Source: Anaeramoeba ignava
Taxonomy: Eukaryota > Metamonada > Anaeramoebidae
Reading direction: 5' to 3'
Assembly: GCA_028826165.1 (NCBI GenBank)
Contig: JAPDFW010000066.1
Span: forward strand, 100,001 to 164,000
Length of the DNA stretch: 64,000 nt
Shown here: piece after piece, positions 52,126-63,724 of the stretch
How positions within the stretch are numbered: the stretch's first letter is position 1
Layout: each line of letters begins with the position of its first letter
Notes under the pieces: model-generated
Told to the model about the DNA's origin: nothing
The model's database searches: none
The model's input: only the letters and a program-made list of their open reading frames with translations
Made by a program: the position numbers and the translations under genes

Positions 52126-53511
52126 ATGATATTTGGAGGAAGAAGACCAAGGTCACCTCAACTAGCAGAAGCGATATTTGGGTCACCACCTAATCCATTT
52201 CGACGACAACGAGAGTCATTTGGGTTTCAATTTGGGGAACAACGAAGAATACCACGAGAAGCACAACCGCAATTAAATCAACAAACATTTCTTGAAAACA
52301 TGGATCCCAAAGTACAAGAGCAACAGGAGCAGCTAAACCCACAAGAGCGGAATGAGGATGAAATAGGGTTGCTGCGTAACGACAACCAGCGATTGCAGCG
52401 GCGCGATTCAGACGGATTTGATTTTGATACGAATCCATTTGGATTCAATTTAAGAAGAAATATGCAAAGAAACCCTTTTTCGTTCGGCCAAGAAACAGTG
52501 CCGATCCATCATCTCGAAAACGCACTAAATGAAAAAAAGAAGTTCTTAATCATCCCCGAACCGACAACGTCTCAGCACTGGCAGTTGAAGGACATGCTCC
52601 AGTATCCCGAAGAAGACCATCGAATTTTTTTTACTCGGGAATCAATGGTGAAATCATATGATTTTTCAAGTCAAGCAACGGAGACAGTAATGGAACTTTC
52701 CTATGCCCCAACATCATTAGCAGTGGGGCAAGGATTTTTAGCGACGGGATCATCCGACTCCAAACTGACTGTGCGGAATCTCGCGACAAAGGACCAAATA
52801 TTTCATTCAAATATCGGGGGGTCGATCAATAACGGATTGCATATTTCAAATGCATTTCGTGGACAGCTCTCGATTTTCGTTGCAAATAACGATGAGACAA
52901 TCAAGGTTTTCCGTCTGACCCAGTCTTCTGTTCAACTTGTTCACACAACAAACTTCAACGTTGCTGTCAACCAGATGTCACTAAGTTATGATGGAAAAAC
53001 ACTTGTAGCTGTCACTGATTCACACGACGTTTTCCTTGTTGATCCTCAACAAGAATACACCATTTTGAACACCTTAAAAGGACCGCAAGATGCCAATTTT
53101 TCTGTCTCTTGGTCGCCAGATTCAAACTATTTCGCCGTCGGTTCTCAAGACGGTTGCTGTTATATTTGGGACATCAGAAATTTCAACAAAGTTTTCTCAA
53201 TCATTGAGTTTCATCGCCAAAATTTGCGTGATCCTTCACCGATCCGCAATGTTAAATTTAGCAAGGAATATGATTTGTTGTTGATGTCTGAAGACAGCGA
53301 TTGGTTCTCTGTTATCGACTCAAGATCCTTTGATGCTCGTGAGTCGGTTCATTTTATTTCTGGTGGTTTGTCTGATATTAAAATTACTGGCGGTTGTTGG
53401 TCTCCTGATAGCGAAAATTTGTTCCTTTCAACTTCAAATGAAATTGTTAAACTTACAGTTGATTCTGTTATGAGAAGAAGTTTTCCTTTTGGAGATATTA
53501 ATTTGAATTAA
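52126..53511 (+). CDS. WD40-repeat protein, DUF2415-like
   Basis: Single exon, 461 aa from ATG 52126. The N-terminal ~130 residues are disordered, R/Q/P/F-rich with FGF and NPF motifs (GGRRPRSPQL, SPPNPFRRQRESFGFQFGEQ). From about 155, SQHWQLKDMLQYPEEDHRIF resembles the entry segment of DUF2415-type WD proteins (fungal/plant C2A9.03-like). WD repeats follow with GFLATGSSDSKLTVRNL, VSWSPDSNYFAVGSQDGCCY, IWDIRNF and CWSPDSENLFLSTSNEIVKL. The gene is strikingly GC-richer than every neighbour (GCAGCGGCGCGATTCAGACG at 52393-52412). It is a scaffold of unknown partner; the subfamily is tentative. Confidence 0.8.
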   Translation: MIFGGRRPRSPQLAEAIFGSPPNPFRRQRESFGFQFGEQRRIPREAQPQLNQQTFLENMDPKVQEQQEQLNPQERNEDEIGLLRNDNQRLQRRDSDGFDFDTNPFGFNLRRNMQRNPFSFGQETVPIHHLENALNEKKKFLIIPEPTTSQHWQLKDMLQYPEEDHRIFFTRESMVKSYDFSSQATETVMELSYAPTSLAVGQGFLATGSSDSKLTVRNLATKDQIFHSNIGGSINNGLHISNAFRGQLSIFVANNDETIKVFRLTQSSVQLVHTTNFNVAVNQMSLSYDGKTLVAVTDSHDVFLVDPQQEYTILNTLKGPQDANFSVSWSPDSNYFAVGSQDGCCYIWDIRNFNKVFSIIEFHRQNLRDPSPIRNVKFSKEYDLLLMSEDSDWFSVIDSRSFDARESVHFISGGLSDIKITGGCWSPDSENLFLSTSNEIVKLTVDSVMRRSFPFGDINLN

Positions 53512-53592
53512 TTTGGAACAATTTTTTTTTAAACAAAAAACAAAAAAATAATAAAAAATAAATAAACAAATAATAAAAAAAAAGCAAATCTT

Positions 53593-53620
53593 TGTTTTGT
53601 TTTGTTTTGTTTTGTTTTGT

Positions 53621-53648
<28 letters not shown>
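53593..53648. repeat. (TTTTG)n pentanucleotide microsatellite
   Basis: About 11 perfect TTTTG units lie in the spacer between the WD40 and copine stop codons (53512-53743). No gene is seen in the spacer. Confidence 0.95.
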
Positions 53649-53653
<5 letters not shown>

Positions 53654-53743
53654 ATTTCTTTCTTTTGAAAATGAATGAAAGAAAATGAATGGAATCAATT
53701 AATTCCTTTTTTTTTTTTTGTTCCAATTTCTTTTTTAATTCAT

Positions 53744-56252
53744 TTAATCATTTCGGAAAGTTTTCATAAATGAAATTATTTGATCTGGTACTTCCTCAAG
53801 AATTTTTGGTGTTGGACTTGCTTCTTTGTTTATTGGTTTCCCAATAATTCCGGTAATTTGCTTAGAAATTTCTTCATTCAAACTCATTTTTTCCCATAAA
53901 AGTGAAAAGGACTAAAAAAAGAAATTTTTTTTTAATAATAAAAAAAAGTGGAACAAAATTTTTTTTTTCTTTCTTACAGAAAAGCAAACTCGTTTAAGAT
54001 TTTCTCCACAAGTTTTTTGAGTAATTTTCTTTTGAAATGGAGCTCCAATTCTATTTAATAAATAATTTTTTTAATAATTTTTTTAATAATTTTTTAAATA
54101 AATAATTTTACTTGACAAAAATAACTGAAATTGGATAGTTTCCGGCTTCTGTTAAAACTTTAACTGTTTCATCAAAATCATCAATTTCTTTTTCCAAAAG
54201 AATCAAAATGATCTTTTTCAAAAATAAAATGAATGAAAAAAATTTATAAAATTTTAAATTCTAATTTTTGATTTTTTACAGAATAAGTGTTTCTATCGAG
54301 TAAATCATTCAAATACTTAATTGTGTTTTGAATTATTGCTGAAACTTTTGTCTTTCCTTCTCCTTTTGATGAATCTTCAATGTTTTTATTGTATTTCTCA
54401 ATAATTTCATCTGGTTTCATTTCAAGTGATTCTGCTAATGGTTTAACTTTATCACTGATTTGATAAGTCTATATATTCCAAATATAAAGAATTGGTTTTA
54501 TTTTTATTTGATTTTTATTTTTATTTTATTTTTTCTTTTACACTAATTGTTGATTTTGCATAATGATGAATAATTGAAATAAATTGATGAAGTAAAAATT
54601 GAAATCCGTTCTTATTTTCCTTAAAGATTTTTTTGTGAAATTGTTTCGCTTTCACATTTGATAAGTCAATTCTAAAAATTCAATTTAGATTCAATTAAAA
54701 AGATTTTTAATCAACAAAAATTTTTTTTTGGAAGTGGAAAAAAAAAAATGTCAAAAAATTTCTAAATACCCAATAACTGGTTTAATTACTAATCCTGACC
54801 AAACCTATTTATTTTTTGTTTGTTTTTTTTTTTTAATAAAGAAATTTGGAAAAATAACTGAAAAATTACATAATCAAAAATGGTTGCATTTTCAACATAA
54901 GGAATTAAAGGAGGGAAAAACGCTTTTTCTTGAGCATCTTCCATTACTTCATCATGAACCTTCTTGACATGCTCAAAAGTAATCAATCCAGAATTTTGAT
55001 ATCCTTTTTTTTTCTTTTGAATTTTTGGTTCAATCAATTCAAATTTTGTTTTTGAATCCAAAATTTTTCTGAAACGAGTCTCAAATATCCCAATTAAATC
55101 ATGTTTTCCTACTTTATTCCAATCGTAAACTTCAACACGGATATCAACCTTAAAATCATCAACACCTCCATTTAAAATAAATTCTTTCCAATCTGGATCT
55201 AAAGTCTGAAATATTAAATAGGAATCATAAGATTTATATTTAAAACGGAATTGATTTTCCAAAATTTACTTTTTTAATAACTTCTGTTTCATATTTCATT
55301 TGGAATTGTCCATTCGAGTCTTTAAAATAAAGCTTTAAATATGGATCTTTTAAATTTTTTTTTTTATTAAATTATTTTTGTTTTTTTATTTAATCAAATT
55401 TTTCTTTTTAATAATTCAAAAAAAAAACCTGACAATCCAAATCGATCTTTTTTATCTAATTTTTCTCCTTTTGCTTTAATTCTTAAACCTTTTACAACTT
55501 TTACTTTTTTTTGGACAGTTTTAAAATAATAATGTTTGTTTTCAATCTTTTAAAAAATTAAATTTAAAATCAAATTAAAAATAAAATTAAAAATAAAATT
55601 AAAAATAATTTTTGTTTTACTTGTTTATCTTCTGAAGGATGAGCAGGAATAACAATTTGCACTGGTTCATTTAATCCTTTAGGAGGTAATTGAGTTGCTT
55701 GAAGATTAAAAACAGCAATTTTTTCTTTATTCAAAACAACATCTTTTTTAAGTTTTTTTTCTTCGCTCATTAAAATCTAAAATAAAATATAAAAAATCAA
55801 TTATCAATTATAAATTATAAATAAAAATAATTTAATTGAATACTTCTGCGATATTGATAACAGAAAACCCTATTAATTCCTGTTCATCTGAATGTGGAAT
55901 TTCTTGAACAATCATTAAATGAAAAATTTGAGAAATACTAAAAACAAAAGGAATTTTAAATGGTTCTTCAAGTTTTAATTCTCCAGATTTATCTTTTAAT
56001 GCAGTTTTATTCATTTCAATCCATTTGTCTTCATGTGAATTAATTAAAAAGCAAACTAGATTTTCTTTTACTCTTTTTTGATAAACAAAAACAAAAACAA
56101 AAACAAAAGCAAAAAAGGAAAAAAAACAAAAAAACAAAAATAAATGATGATAAGTCAAATATGAGTAATAAATCTATTTTTTGTTTTCTAAATTACTTGA
56201 TTTTATCTTCAACTGGTTCAATATATCCTGTAATTTCAATAATAGGATTCAT
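53744..56252 (-). CDS. Copine-like protein: two C2 domains and a degenerate vWA/copine domain
   Basis: Twelve exons: 56252-56197, 56072-55844, 55776-55621, 55546-55429, 55346-55270, 55205-54870, 54804-54770, 54671-54542, 54468-54280, 54212-54112, 54050-53978 and 53911-53744. All are GT-AG and phase-consistent; about 555 aa. C2A is weak (MNPIIEITGYIEPVEDKIK, WIEMNKTALKD, LIGFSVINIAE). C2B is clearer (GLRIKAKGEKLDKKDRFGLS, DPYLKLYF, TLDPDWKEFIL, IRVEVYDWNKVGKHDLIG). The copine domain follows FDYVWSGLVIKPVIGIDLSN and ends EEVPDQIISFMKTFR, like copine EVPQQVVSYF. Copines bind membranes in a calcium-dependent way. The MIDAS DxSxS and the TDG loop are altered (IDLSNVK; LLEKEIDD). The domain order and ends make the family call firm. 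The start is backed up against 1.15 kb of repeat. Confidence 0.85.
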
Positions 56253-56294
56253 CACAACAAATAAAAAAATGATTTTTTGTAATCCAAAAAAAAA

Positions 56295-57450
56295 ATAACA
56301 AAATCAAAATCAAAATCAAAATCAAAATATAAATCAAAATCAAAATCAAAATCAAAATCAAAATCAAAATCAAAATCAAAATCAAAATCAAAATATAAAT
56401 CAAAATATAAATCAAAATCAAAATCAAAATATAAATCAAAATATAAATATAAATATAAATCAAAATATAAATCAAAATCAAAATATAAATCAAAATATAA
56501 ATCAAAACATAAATCAAAATCAAAATATAAATCAAAATATAAATCAAAATATAAATCAAAATATAAATCAAAATATAAATATAAATATAAATCAAAATAT
56601 AAATCAAAATATAAATCAAAATATAAATCAAAATCAAAATATAAATCAAAATATAAATATAAATCAAAATCAAAATATAAATCAAAATATAAATCAAAAT
56701 CAAAATATAAATCAAAACCAAAATCAAAATATAAATCAAAATATAAATCAAATTCAAAATATAAATCAAAATCAAAATATAAATCAAAATCAAAATCAAA
56801 ATCAAAATATAAATCAAAATCTAAATATAAATCAAAATCAAAATATAAATCAAAATATAAATCAAAATCAAAATATAAATCAAAATATAAATCAAAATAT
56901 AAATCAAAATATAAATCAAAATATAAATATAAATATAAATCAAAATCAAAATCAAAATCAAAATATAAATCAAAATCAAAATCAAAATATAAATCAAAAA
57001 TAAAATCAAAATATAAATATAAATATAAATTAAAATCAAAATATAAATCAAAATATAAATCAAAAATATAAATATAAATATAAATCAAAATAAAATCAAA
57101 ATCAAAATATAAAATCAAAATATAAATCAAAATCAAAATATAAATCAAAATATAAATATAAATATAAATCAAAATATAAATCAAAATATAAATCAAAATA
57201 TAAATCAAAATCAAAATATAAATCAAAATATAAATCAAAATATAAATCAAAATCAAAATATAAATCAAAATATAAATCAAAATATAAATCAAAATATAAA
57301 TCAAAATCAAAATATAAATATAAATCAAAATATAAATCAAAATATAAATCAAAATATAAATCAAAATATAAATCAAAATATAAATCTAAATCAAAATATA
57401 AATCAAAATCAAAATATAAATCAAAATCAAAATCAAAATAAATCAAAATC
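56295..57450. repeat. AAATCAAAATAT array upstream of copine
   Basis: AAATCAAAATAT 12-mers alternate with AAAATC and AAATAT units, ending about 43 bp before the copine ATG on its upstream side. Open frames through it (ILIY, DLYF) are artefacts. Whether it lies in a 5' UTR intron or in the promoter cannot be told. Confidence 0.94.
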
Positions 57451-57763
57451 AAAAACAAAATCCAAATCATTTTTCCAGTTTTCATTCAAGTAAATTTTAT
57501 TTTCTCTTATAATTCAAAACTAAAAACTGTCTTTTATTTATATTTCTTTTTTTTTCCCTTTTTCAATTTAAATTTTTTTTTTTTTTTTGAATTAGATCGT
57601 AAAAAGAAAAAAGAAAAAAAGAGGAAAATTTTTTTTACTTTTTGGGACAATAAAAAAAATAAAAAAGAAAAAAAAAATTTTTTTTTAAATAATTTGTTTT
57701 TTTTGTGTCGTGGGAGCTCATTCAAAAACAAAAAACAAAAAACAAATTAAGAATAAATTTCTC

Positions 57764-58443
57764 ATGACTTTTTGTTTTTAAAAATTAAAACAAAAAACAA
57801 GTTGAAAAGAAAACAGAAAACAAAAAACTCAAATCATTTCTTTTCTTTTTTTTTTTTCCTTTTGTATATCCAACAATTTAAAAATTCAGACGAAAAACAA
57901 ATCGAACTGACAACAGAACGATTAGTTCTTCGTCCTTTAAGGTTATCTGATGCAAAAATACTAGCCGACCATTTACAAGATCCAAGAATAGGAAACAACG
58001 CATGGCATTTGGAAGAACCATTTACAGAACAACATATGGCCGAATTCATTGAAAGAGAAAAAGCAGATATGAATTGGTTGTTTTTGGCAATCACGACTAA
58101 GAACGATGATGCTATTGGTGTATTTGATGCTTTTTTTTATGCTGAAAATAAAGTCGCTGAAATTGGATATTGGCTTGGTTCCAAATTTTGGGGAAAAGGT
58201 TATGCTACTGAAGCTGCTGAAGGTTTCATCAATTACGTCTTCAATGATATGAAGCTAAATAAACTCGAGGCTACTGTTTTCCCTTCAAATAGAGCTTCTA
58301 CTCATGTTCTTGAAAAGCTTGGTATGGTTCAAGAAGGTTATCGAAAAAATCATATTTTTCATTCAGGTGAATTCTTTGATATTATTGAATTCGGTTTATT
58401 AAGATCTGAATATGAACAACAACATTCAATCAAAAAAAAATGA
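57764..58443 (+). CDS. GNAT N-acetyltransferase, RimJ/RimL type
   Basis: Two exons, 57764-57773 (MTF plus one base) and 57890-58443, phase 1; 187 aa. No in-frame ATG precedes the domain without this intron. Seen: ELTTERLVLRPLRLSDA, EFIEREKAD, AEIGYWLGSKFWGKGYATEA (the acetyl-CoA-binding motif A in the form GKGYATEA), NKLEATVFPSNRASTHVLEK and LGMVQEGYRKN. These are the signatures of bacterial RimJ/RimL-type acetyltransferases acting on ribosomal protein N-termini or on small molecules. The substrate is unknown. The bacterial-type sequence suggests an old lateral transfer, now with a spliceosomal intron and AT-rich codons. The region 57480-57763 upstream shows no gene. Confidence 0.9.
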
Positions 58444-58818
58444 TATTTTTTCTCAAATCTCCAAAAAAAAAAACACAAATCTTTCCAATTTTATTAATTT
58501 AAATTAAGATAAGTTCATAACTGGAAACTTTATCTTTTCTTTTTTTCAAACGTTTGAAAAATTTTTTTTTTTTAGGAATTTTTTTGGAAAATTTTTTTTT
58601 TTTTGGGATTTTGAGTTTTTTTTTTCTCTTTCTTTCTTTCTACTTCTTCTGTTACTTAAAATCTTATTTTTTTTTTTTAGTTTACGTGGGAAAATTTATA
58701 ATCATTTTCCTTTTGTAAATTAACAAAAAAAAAACTCAAAAAAAAAAATTATTTAATAAAAAAAAAAAACAACAAAAAATTTAATTTCATTTTTTTCTTT
58801 AATTTCTTTTTTTCTTTT
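58444..58818. other. Spacer with a 20-bp perfect palindrome
   Basis: TTTTTCAAACGTTTGAAAAA at 58542-58561 is perfectly self-complementary. The rest is A/T homopolymer-rich, and the last 40 bp contain TTTCATTTTTTTCTTTAATT before the PAS-gene ATG. No gene is seen. Confidence 0.75.
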
Positions 58819-59797
58819 ATGGGGAATTATCAACCTTTTGAAAATATTTGTAAACAATTTCGATCAGAAAATCAAATATTTCGACAAATATCAAAAGGAG
58901 TTGTTTGTGTAATTCATTGTGTAAATGAAAGAATTGTTTTTTATTCCCCAGATTTTCTCAAATTATTTGGAATTAATGAAAAATCTCAAATAAGTTTACA
59001 AGATATTTCTTTTGATTTCCAACCACATTTTAATTGTTCAGTTAATGAAGCTAAAAATTTATTACTTTCATTTTTGTTAAAGTAGATTTTATTTTCTTTA
59101 ATTTTAATTATAATTTTAATTTTAATTTTAATTTTAAAAAAAATATTAGAAATAAAAAAACTTCTTGTAAAATAATTTGGAAATTTAAATCATTAAAAGA
59201 AGAACCATTTATTGCAGAAACAGATGTTTTTGTTGCTAGAAATCCATTTTTAGTAGTAATTATAGAACCACCACCAAAACAAAAAACAGAAAAAGAAATT
59301 GAAAAAGAAAAAGAAATTGAAAAGAAATTGAAAAAGAAAATTCAGAAATTGAAAAAGAAACAACAGAATATGAAACAAAAGGATTTTTCGATCAACGAAT
59401 TTCTGCACTTGTTAAACTACTTGAACAAGAAATGATTTTCAACTCAAATTTCGATAATGAAATTCAATCAAATGCTCGTTCTCAATTTTTAAAAGATCTT
59501 TCTAAAATGGAAAATATCTTCGAAAATCAATATAATGATTCTGTTGAAAAATTAAAAGAACTTTCTAATTTATTTCAAATGGATAAAATTGAAACTTTTA
59601 ACTTTAGAAAATTTATCGATCAACAAATTCGTAAAAATTTCGAAATTTCTCAAAATGATGAAGAAAAACAAATTCTTCATCTTTTTTCTCAAAATTTATT
59701 TCTGAAAAGATCTTTTTTAGCTTTGAATGAAACTTTGAAAAGACAATCTCTTATTAATGAAAATTTAAAAAAAATAATTCGTGATAAACTTGATTGA
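58819..59797 (+). CDS. PAS-domain-like protein with C-terminal coiled coil (frameshifted)
   Basis: Exon 1 is 58819-59075 and exon 2 is 59150-59797, phase 2, GT-AG. The N-terminal ~140 residues look like a PAS fold: ISKGVVCVIHCVNERIVFYS, PDFLKLFGINEKSQISLQDI, CKIIWKFKSLKEEPFIAETD, NPFLVVIIEPPP. An EK-repeat linker follows, then helical sequence (QRISALVKLLEQEMIFNSNF to KKIIRDKLD) without a known domain. Within the EK linker one A appears missing in a homopolymer (59320-59323, four A where the repeat pattern expects five), shifting frame. Before the slip the frame ends at a nearby TGA; after it the frame stays open to 59797. It is probably an intact gene with a sequencing or real indel. PAS domains sense ligands or redox state, but the ligand is unknown. 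Confidence 0.7.
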
Positions 59798-60214
59798 TTA
59801 ATTTTAATTTTAATTTTAATTTTAATTTTGTTTTCTTTTTTAAAAAAAAAATCTATTACATGAAATTGTTAAAATCTTTCAATATCATTAATAAAATTGA
59901 AAATTAAATGAAAAGACAAAAAAAAAGTAAAAAAAAAATTTTTTTTTTATTGGAATTTGGACTTTTTGATTTTCTTTCTTTTTTTATTTAATTTATCAAA
60001 AAAAAAATGTCAAATAGTTTCTTTTAATTTATTTAATAAAAATTATAAATAATTTCTCTTTTAATAAATTCTTTTTTTTTTTCTTTTTTTAATTTTTTCT
60101 TCTTTTAAAAAAATTTTTTTTTCCCTTTTTTTTTTTTAAATTTTTTTTTTTGTTTTTGATAATTTTCATTTTTTTTTTTTAAAAAAAATATCTGATTCAC
60201 AATTTAATTTTATT
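59798..60214. other. AT-rich spacer, no gene seen
   Basis: It holds T and A homopolymers and a TTTTAATTTTAATTTTAA run near 59800-59825. TTTTCATTTTTTTTTTTTAA at 60163-60182 is the likely promoter block of the RRM gene. Confidence 0.6.
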
Positions 60215-63200
60215 ATGAATCCAAATCACAAAGAAAAAGAGAAAACGATAGTAAACGAAAAAATTTATTTAAAAACCGAAGAAACAAACAAAAAAGATAA
60301 AGATAAAGATAAAAATAAAAATAAACAAAAAAATAACAACGAATATAAAAATTTAAATGCGCAAAATTTAAGTGAACATTTAAAGCCTTTATCGACTAAT
60401 CAAAATATAGATAATTTTATTTCAAATAATTCCCAAATGGAATCAACCAATCTTCAGTCTTTAAATGAGTCTAAAATGCAAAATAATTTACGTACATTTC
60501 AAAAAAAAAATTGATAATAATTACAAAATGAATTTTATTAATAATTAATTATCAATTCAATTTTTTTTCTTTTAAAAAAACAAACAAACAAACAAACAGA
60601 AATTGAAATAGAATCAAATAAAGCAATTCAAGACAATACCGTAAATAATTTAAATCAATTAATACCTCAAAATGATTATATGTATCCAATTAAAAAAAGA
60701 GGGAAGCATTTACTTACTAAAATACAAGAAATTGAAAATCAAAATAAAAGACATAAAACAAAGAATTCTTCAATTCAAATCGATTCTATAAATGACTCAC
60801 AAACTAAATTAAAAATACAAAATGAAAATGAAAATCTAAATGAAATTGAAAACCAAAATCAAAATCAAAATCAAAATCAAATTGAAAAAAAAGAATCAAA
60901 ATCAAAATCAAAATCAAAATCAAAATCAGATAAAAAAAGTGATTTAAAAAGTAATTCAAAAAGTAATTCAAAAAGTGATTCAAAAAGTAATTCCAAAAGT
61001 AATTCAAAAAGTGATTCAAAAAGTGATTCAAAAAGTAATTCCAAAAGTGATTCAAAAAGTAATTCAAAAAGTAATTCTAAAAGTAATTCAAGAAGTTATT
61101 CAAGAAGTTATTCAAGAAGCAAATCGAAAAGTTACACAAAAAGCAATAGTGAAAGTGATAGAAGTTATGAAAGTTATAGTGATAACAGCGAGTACAGTGG
61201 AAATGAAAAAAGAAACAAAAATAAAAACAAAAACAAGCACAAAACAAGTCATCAAAATCATTCAGACTATCACCATCATAGTCACCATGAAAAACATAAC
61301 GAAAGCCATCAAAATACACATGAAGACTCTGATAGTAAGAGTCGACATGACCATCACCACGATCATCATCACAGACACCATAAGCATGATAGTTATGACA
61401 AATATCACCATTCTTCTCAGCACTCCAAATCAAGATATTCGCATTCAAGATCGCGAACACCAACAAAATATGAATCATTCACAAAATATCGTGGTAATGA
61501 TTCTTATTATCAATCTCGATATCAAAAACATCACCAATCCAAATATTCCCGAACGGATCGAAATTCCAAAAAATATAAATATGACAATTATCGAGAAGTG
61601 ACTCAAATCAAAATAGCAAACTTCCCACCTGATATAACGTATCGGGAATTGTTTGAAATCTTTGAAGATTATGGATTTATCCGACAGTTAGATCTTTATC
61701 AAGATTGTGCATATTTATTTTTGAATATGAGAAGGAATGTTGATATTGTTCAAACATTAGATAATATCAAGATTGGAAACAATTATTTGCAACTTGAGTA
61801 TGTGGAGAAATTTATGGAATATCAAAGATTTTTAGACGAATTTTCAATCAATACAAATAAGCATCGAGATGTTTATAGAAATCGAGAATACAACAAAAGA
61901 AACCAAAAATATTCCCATTCACACACACATTCCCATTCACACCAGAATTATGATGCTTATGATTCTGAATATTTGCACAATGATTCTCAATCAAACTTCG
62001 AGAATCGAGATAACGGAGATTATTTAGAAATGGAATCCAATCCAAATTTACAAAAAAAGTACGAATATGAATATGAACGTGAACATGATCATCCAAATCA
62101 AAATGAGCATGATCATGGGCACGAATATCAACATGAACATCAATACGAGCATGAAAATGCGCATGAATATGAACATGATTACGAGCAAAATTCAATGAAC
62201 GAACATGAAATGAATCAAAATCAATTTAATGAAGATCAAATGAATGAGAATCCAACTTATTCAAATTATCACAATTACCATAATTATCAAAATTATCCAA
62301 ATAATTCAAATAATTCAAATAATTCAAATAATCCAAATAATCCAAATATCCAAAATAATCCCCATTATCAAAATTATCCAAATCAATATCACCAACAAAT
62401 TTTACGGGAGGAAAATCAACAAATTCGAAATGAACCCACAACAGAAATTTATGATCCATCAATGAATTGGGAAAACGATATAAAACCCGAAAGTAATAGA
62501 GAATTAAAATATAACCCAAATTATTCCGAAATGGGTCAAGAAGAAATATTTGCGAAAAATAATCAAAAATATACACATCATCAACATCAACAACATCAAC
62601 AACATCCACAATTTTTCAAAAATGTTTCAGAAAATCAAAAAAATCCAATTCAATTCCCATATTCAAGATATCCACAAAATGCAAGAATTCCAGATGAAGA
62701 ATTATATAATGAAAATACTCAAAATATCAATATCAATATCAATAGTAATATCCATAACAATAACAACATCAACCCGAAAAATGTAGAATATAAAGAACAA
62801 CCATCATTTCCAAGAGAAAAAATGGTTGAAACAAGCATAACAAGACAAGAAGTCTCATCCAAAATTATTGTTCAAGGACTTAATCACCAGGATTTGACTC
62901 AACATAATATGTCTTCTCTTTTCTTTAAATTTGGTAATATTATAGATATAAAAATAATTCCTCATGCAGCAGCAGTCATTACTTTTGAAGACCCAAATTC
63001 TGCTAAAAATGCTGTTCAACAAATGAAAGGAAAAATTTTTAATGATACTATTTTATTTGTCTCAATTTTTCACAAATCTCATCCACAAAATCAAATTGAA
63101 AATCAAATTGAAAATCAAAATCAAAATGAAAATCAAAATGAAAATGAATATCAAAATGAAAATGAATATCAAAATCAAATTGAAAATGAATATCAATCTT

Positions 63201-63265
63201 ATTCGCATTCAACAAGAAATTCTCGATATTTGAATTCATTTGAATCAAATAATGATGTGTATTGA
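60215..63265 (+). CDS. SR-like RNA-binding protein with two RRMs and a His-rich region
   Basis: Two exons, 60215-60491 and 60600-63265, phase 1, GT-AG; about 980 aa. The N-terminus is charged and low-complexity. An SK/SR-type tract ([20 protein letters not shown]) lies near 189-275 and a His-rich segment near 290-350. RRM1 is near 427-505 (TQIKIANFPPDITYRELFEI, CAYLFLNM). NYQ/HE/NSNN low-complexity follows. RRM2 is near 844-915 (SKIIVQGLNHQDLTQHNMSS, AAAVITFEDPNSAKNAV). It ends in an NQ/EN tract. The order RS-like, RRM, spacer, RRM suggests a splicing or mRNP factor; lysine replaces most arginines of a classical RS domain. I cannot name an orthologue. The SK, NQ and EN tracts are encoded by the same hexanucleotides that fill introns in the window. 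Confidence 0.85.
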
Positions 63266-63597
63266 AATTTTTTTTTAAAAAAAAAAACCAAAAAACAACA
63301 AAATTTGTCATTTGAGAATTTTTTTAGATTTGGATAAGCAAATGAAAAATGAGAACAATTTCTTTTCCTTTTTCTTTTTCTTTTTCTTTTATATTATTTT
63401 TTTTTTTTTGAAATTTTAATTTTTTGAATTTTTTTTGATAACAATTAAATTGGATTTGGAAGAAATTAAATTTTAACTTTTCTTTTCTTTTTTTTGTCTT
63501 TTTTAAAAAAAAAAGGATTTAAAAAAAAAAAGAATTTAAAAGTGTCTTGCTTTTCTTTTCTTTTCTTTGAAATTAAAAAAAAAATCAAGGAATTAAA
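63266..63597. other. A/T-homopolymer spacer between convergent genes
   Basis: CTTTTT and AAAAAG runs, no open frame of note. It lies between the RRM-gene stop and the stop of the partial minus-strand gene. Confidence 0.6.
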
Positions 63598-63722
63598 TCA
63601 TTTTGGATTAATTTTGTCAAGAAGTCTAGTTGCTTGTTTTATCAAATCATTCTGAGGGAATTCTTCTAAAATCCAATTTAAATGTTCAATCATTTCTTTA
63701 GTTTTCAATTCTTGAGCATTTT
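63598..63722 (-). CDS. Last exon of an unidentified gene entering from the right
   Basis: On the minus strand a TAG acceptor ends at 63723 and is followed by an open frame reading NAQELKTKEMIEHLNWILEE, then FPQNDLIKQATRLLDKINPK and a TGA stop at 63598-63600. Non-repetitive, helix-like sequence with normal codon use next to a repeat-filled intron supports a real terminal exon. I do not recognise the family. Confidence 0.6.
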
Positions 63723-63724
63723 CT

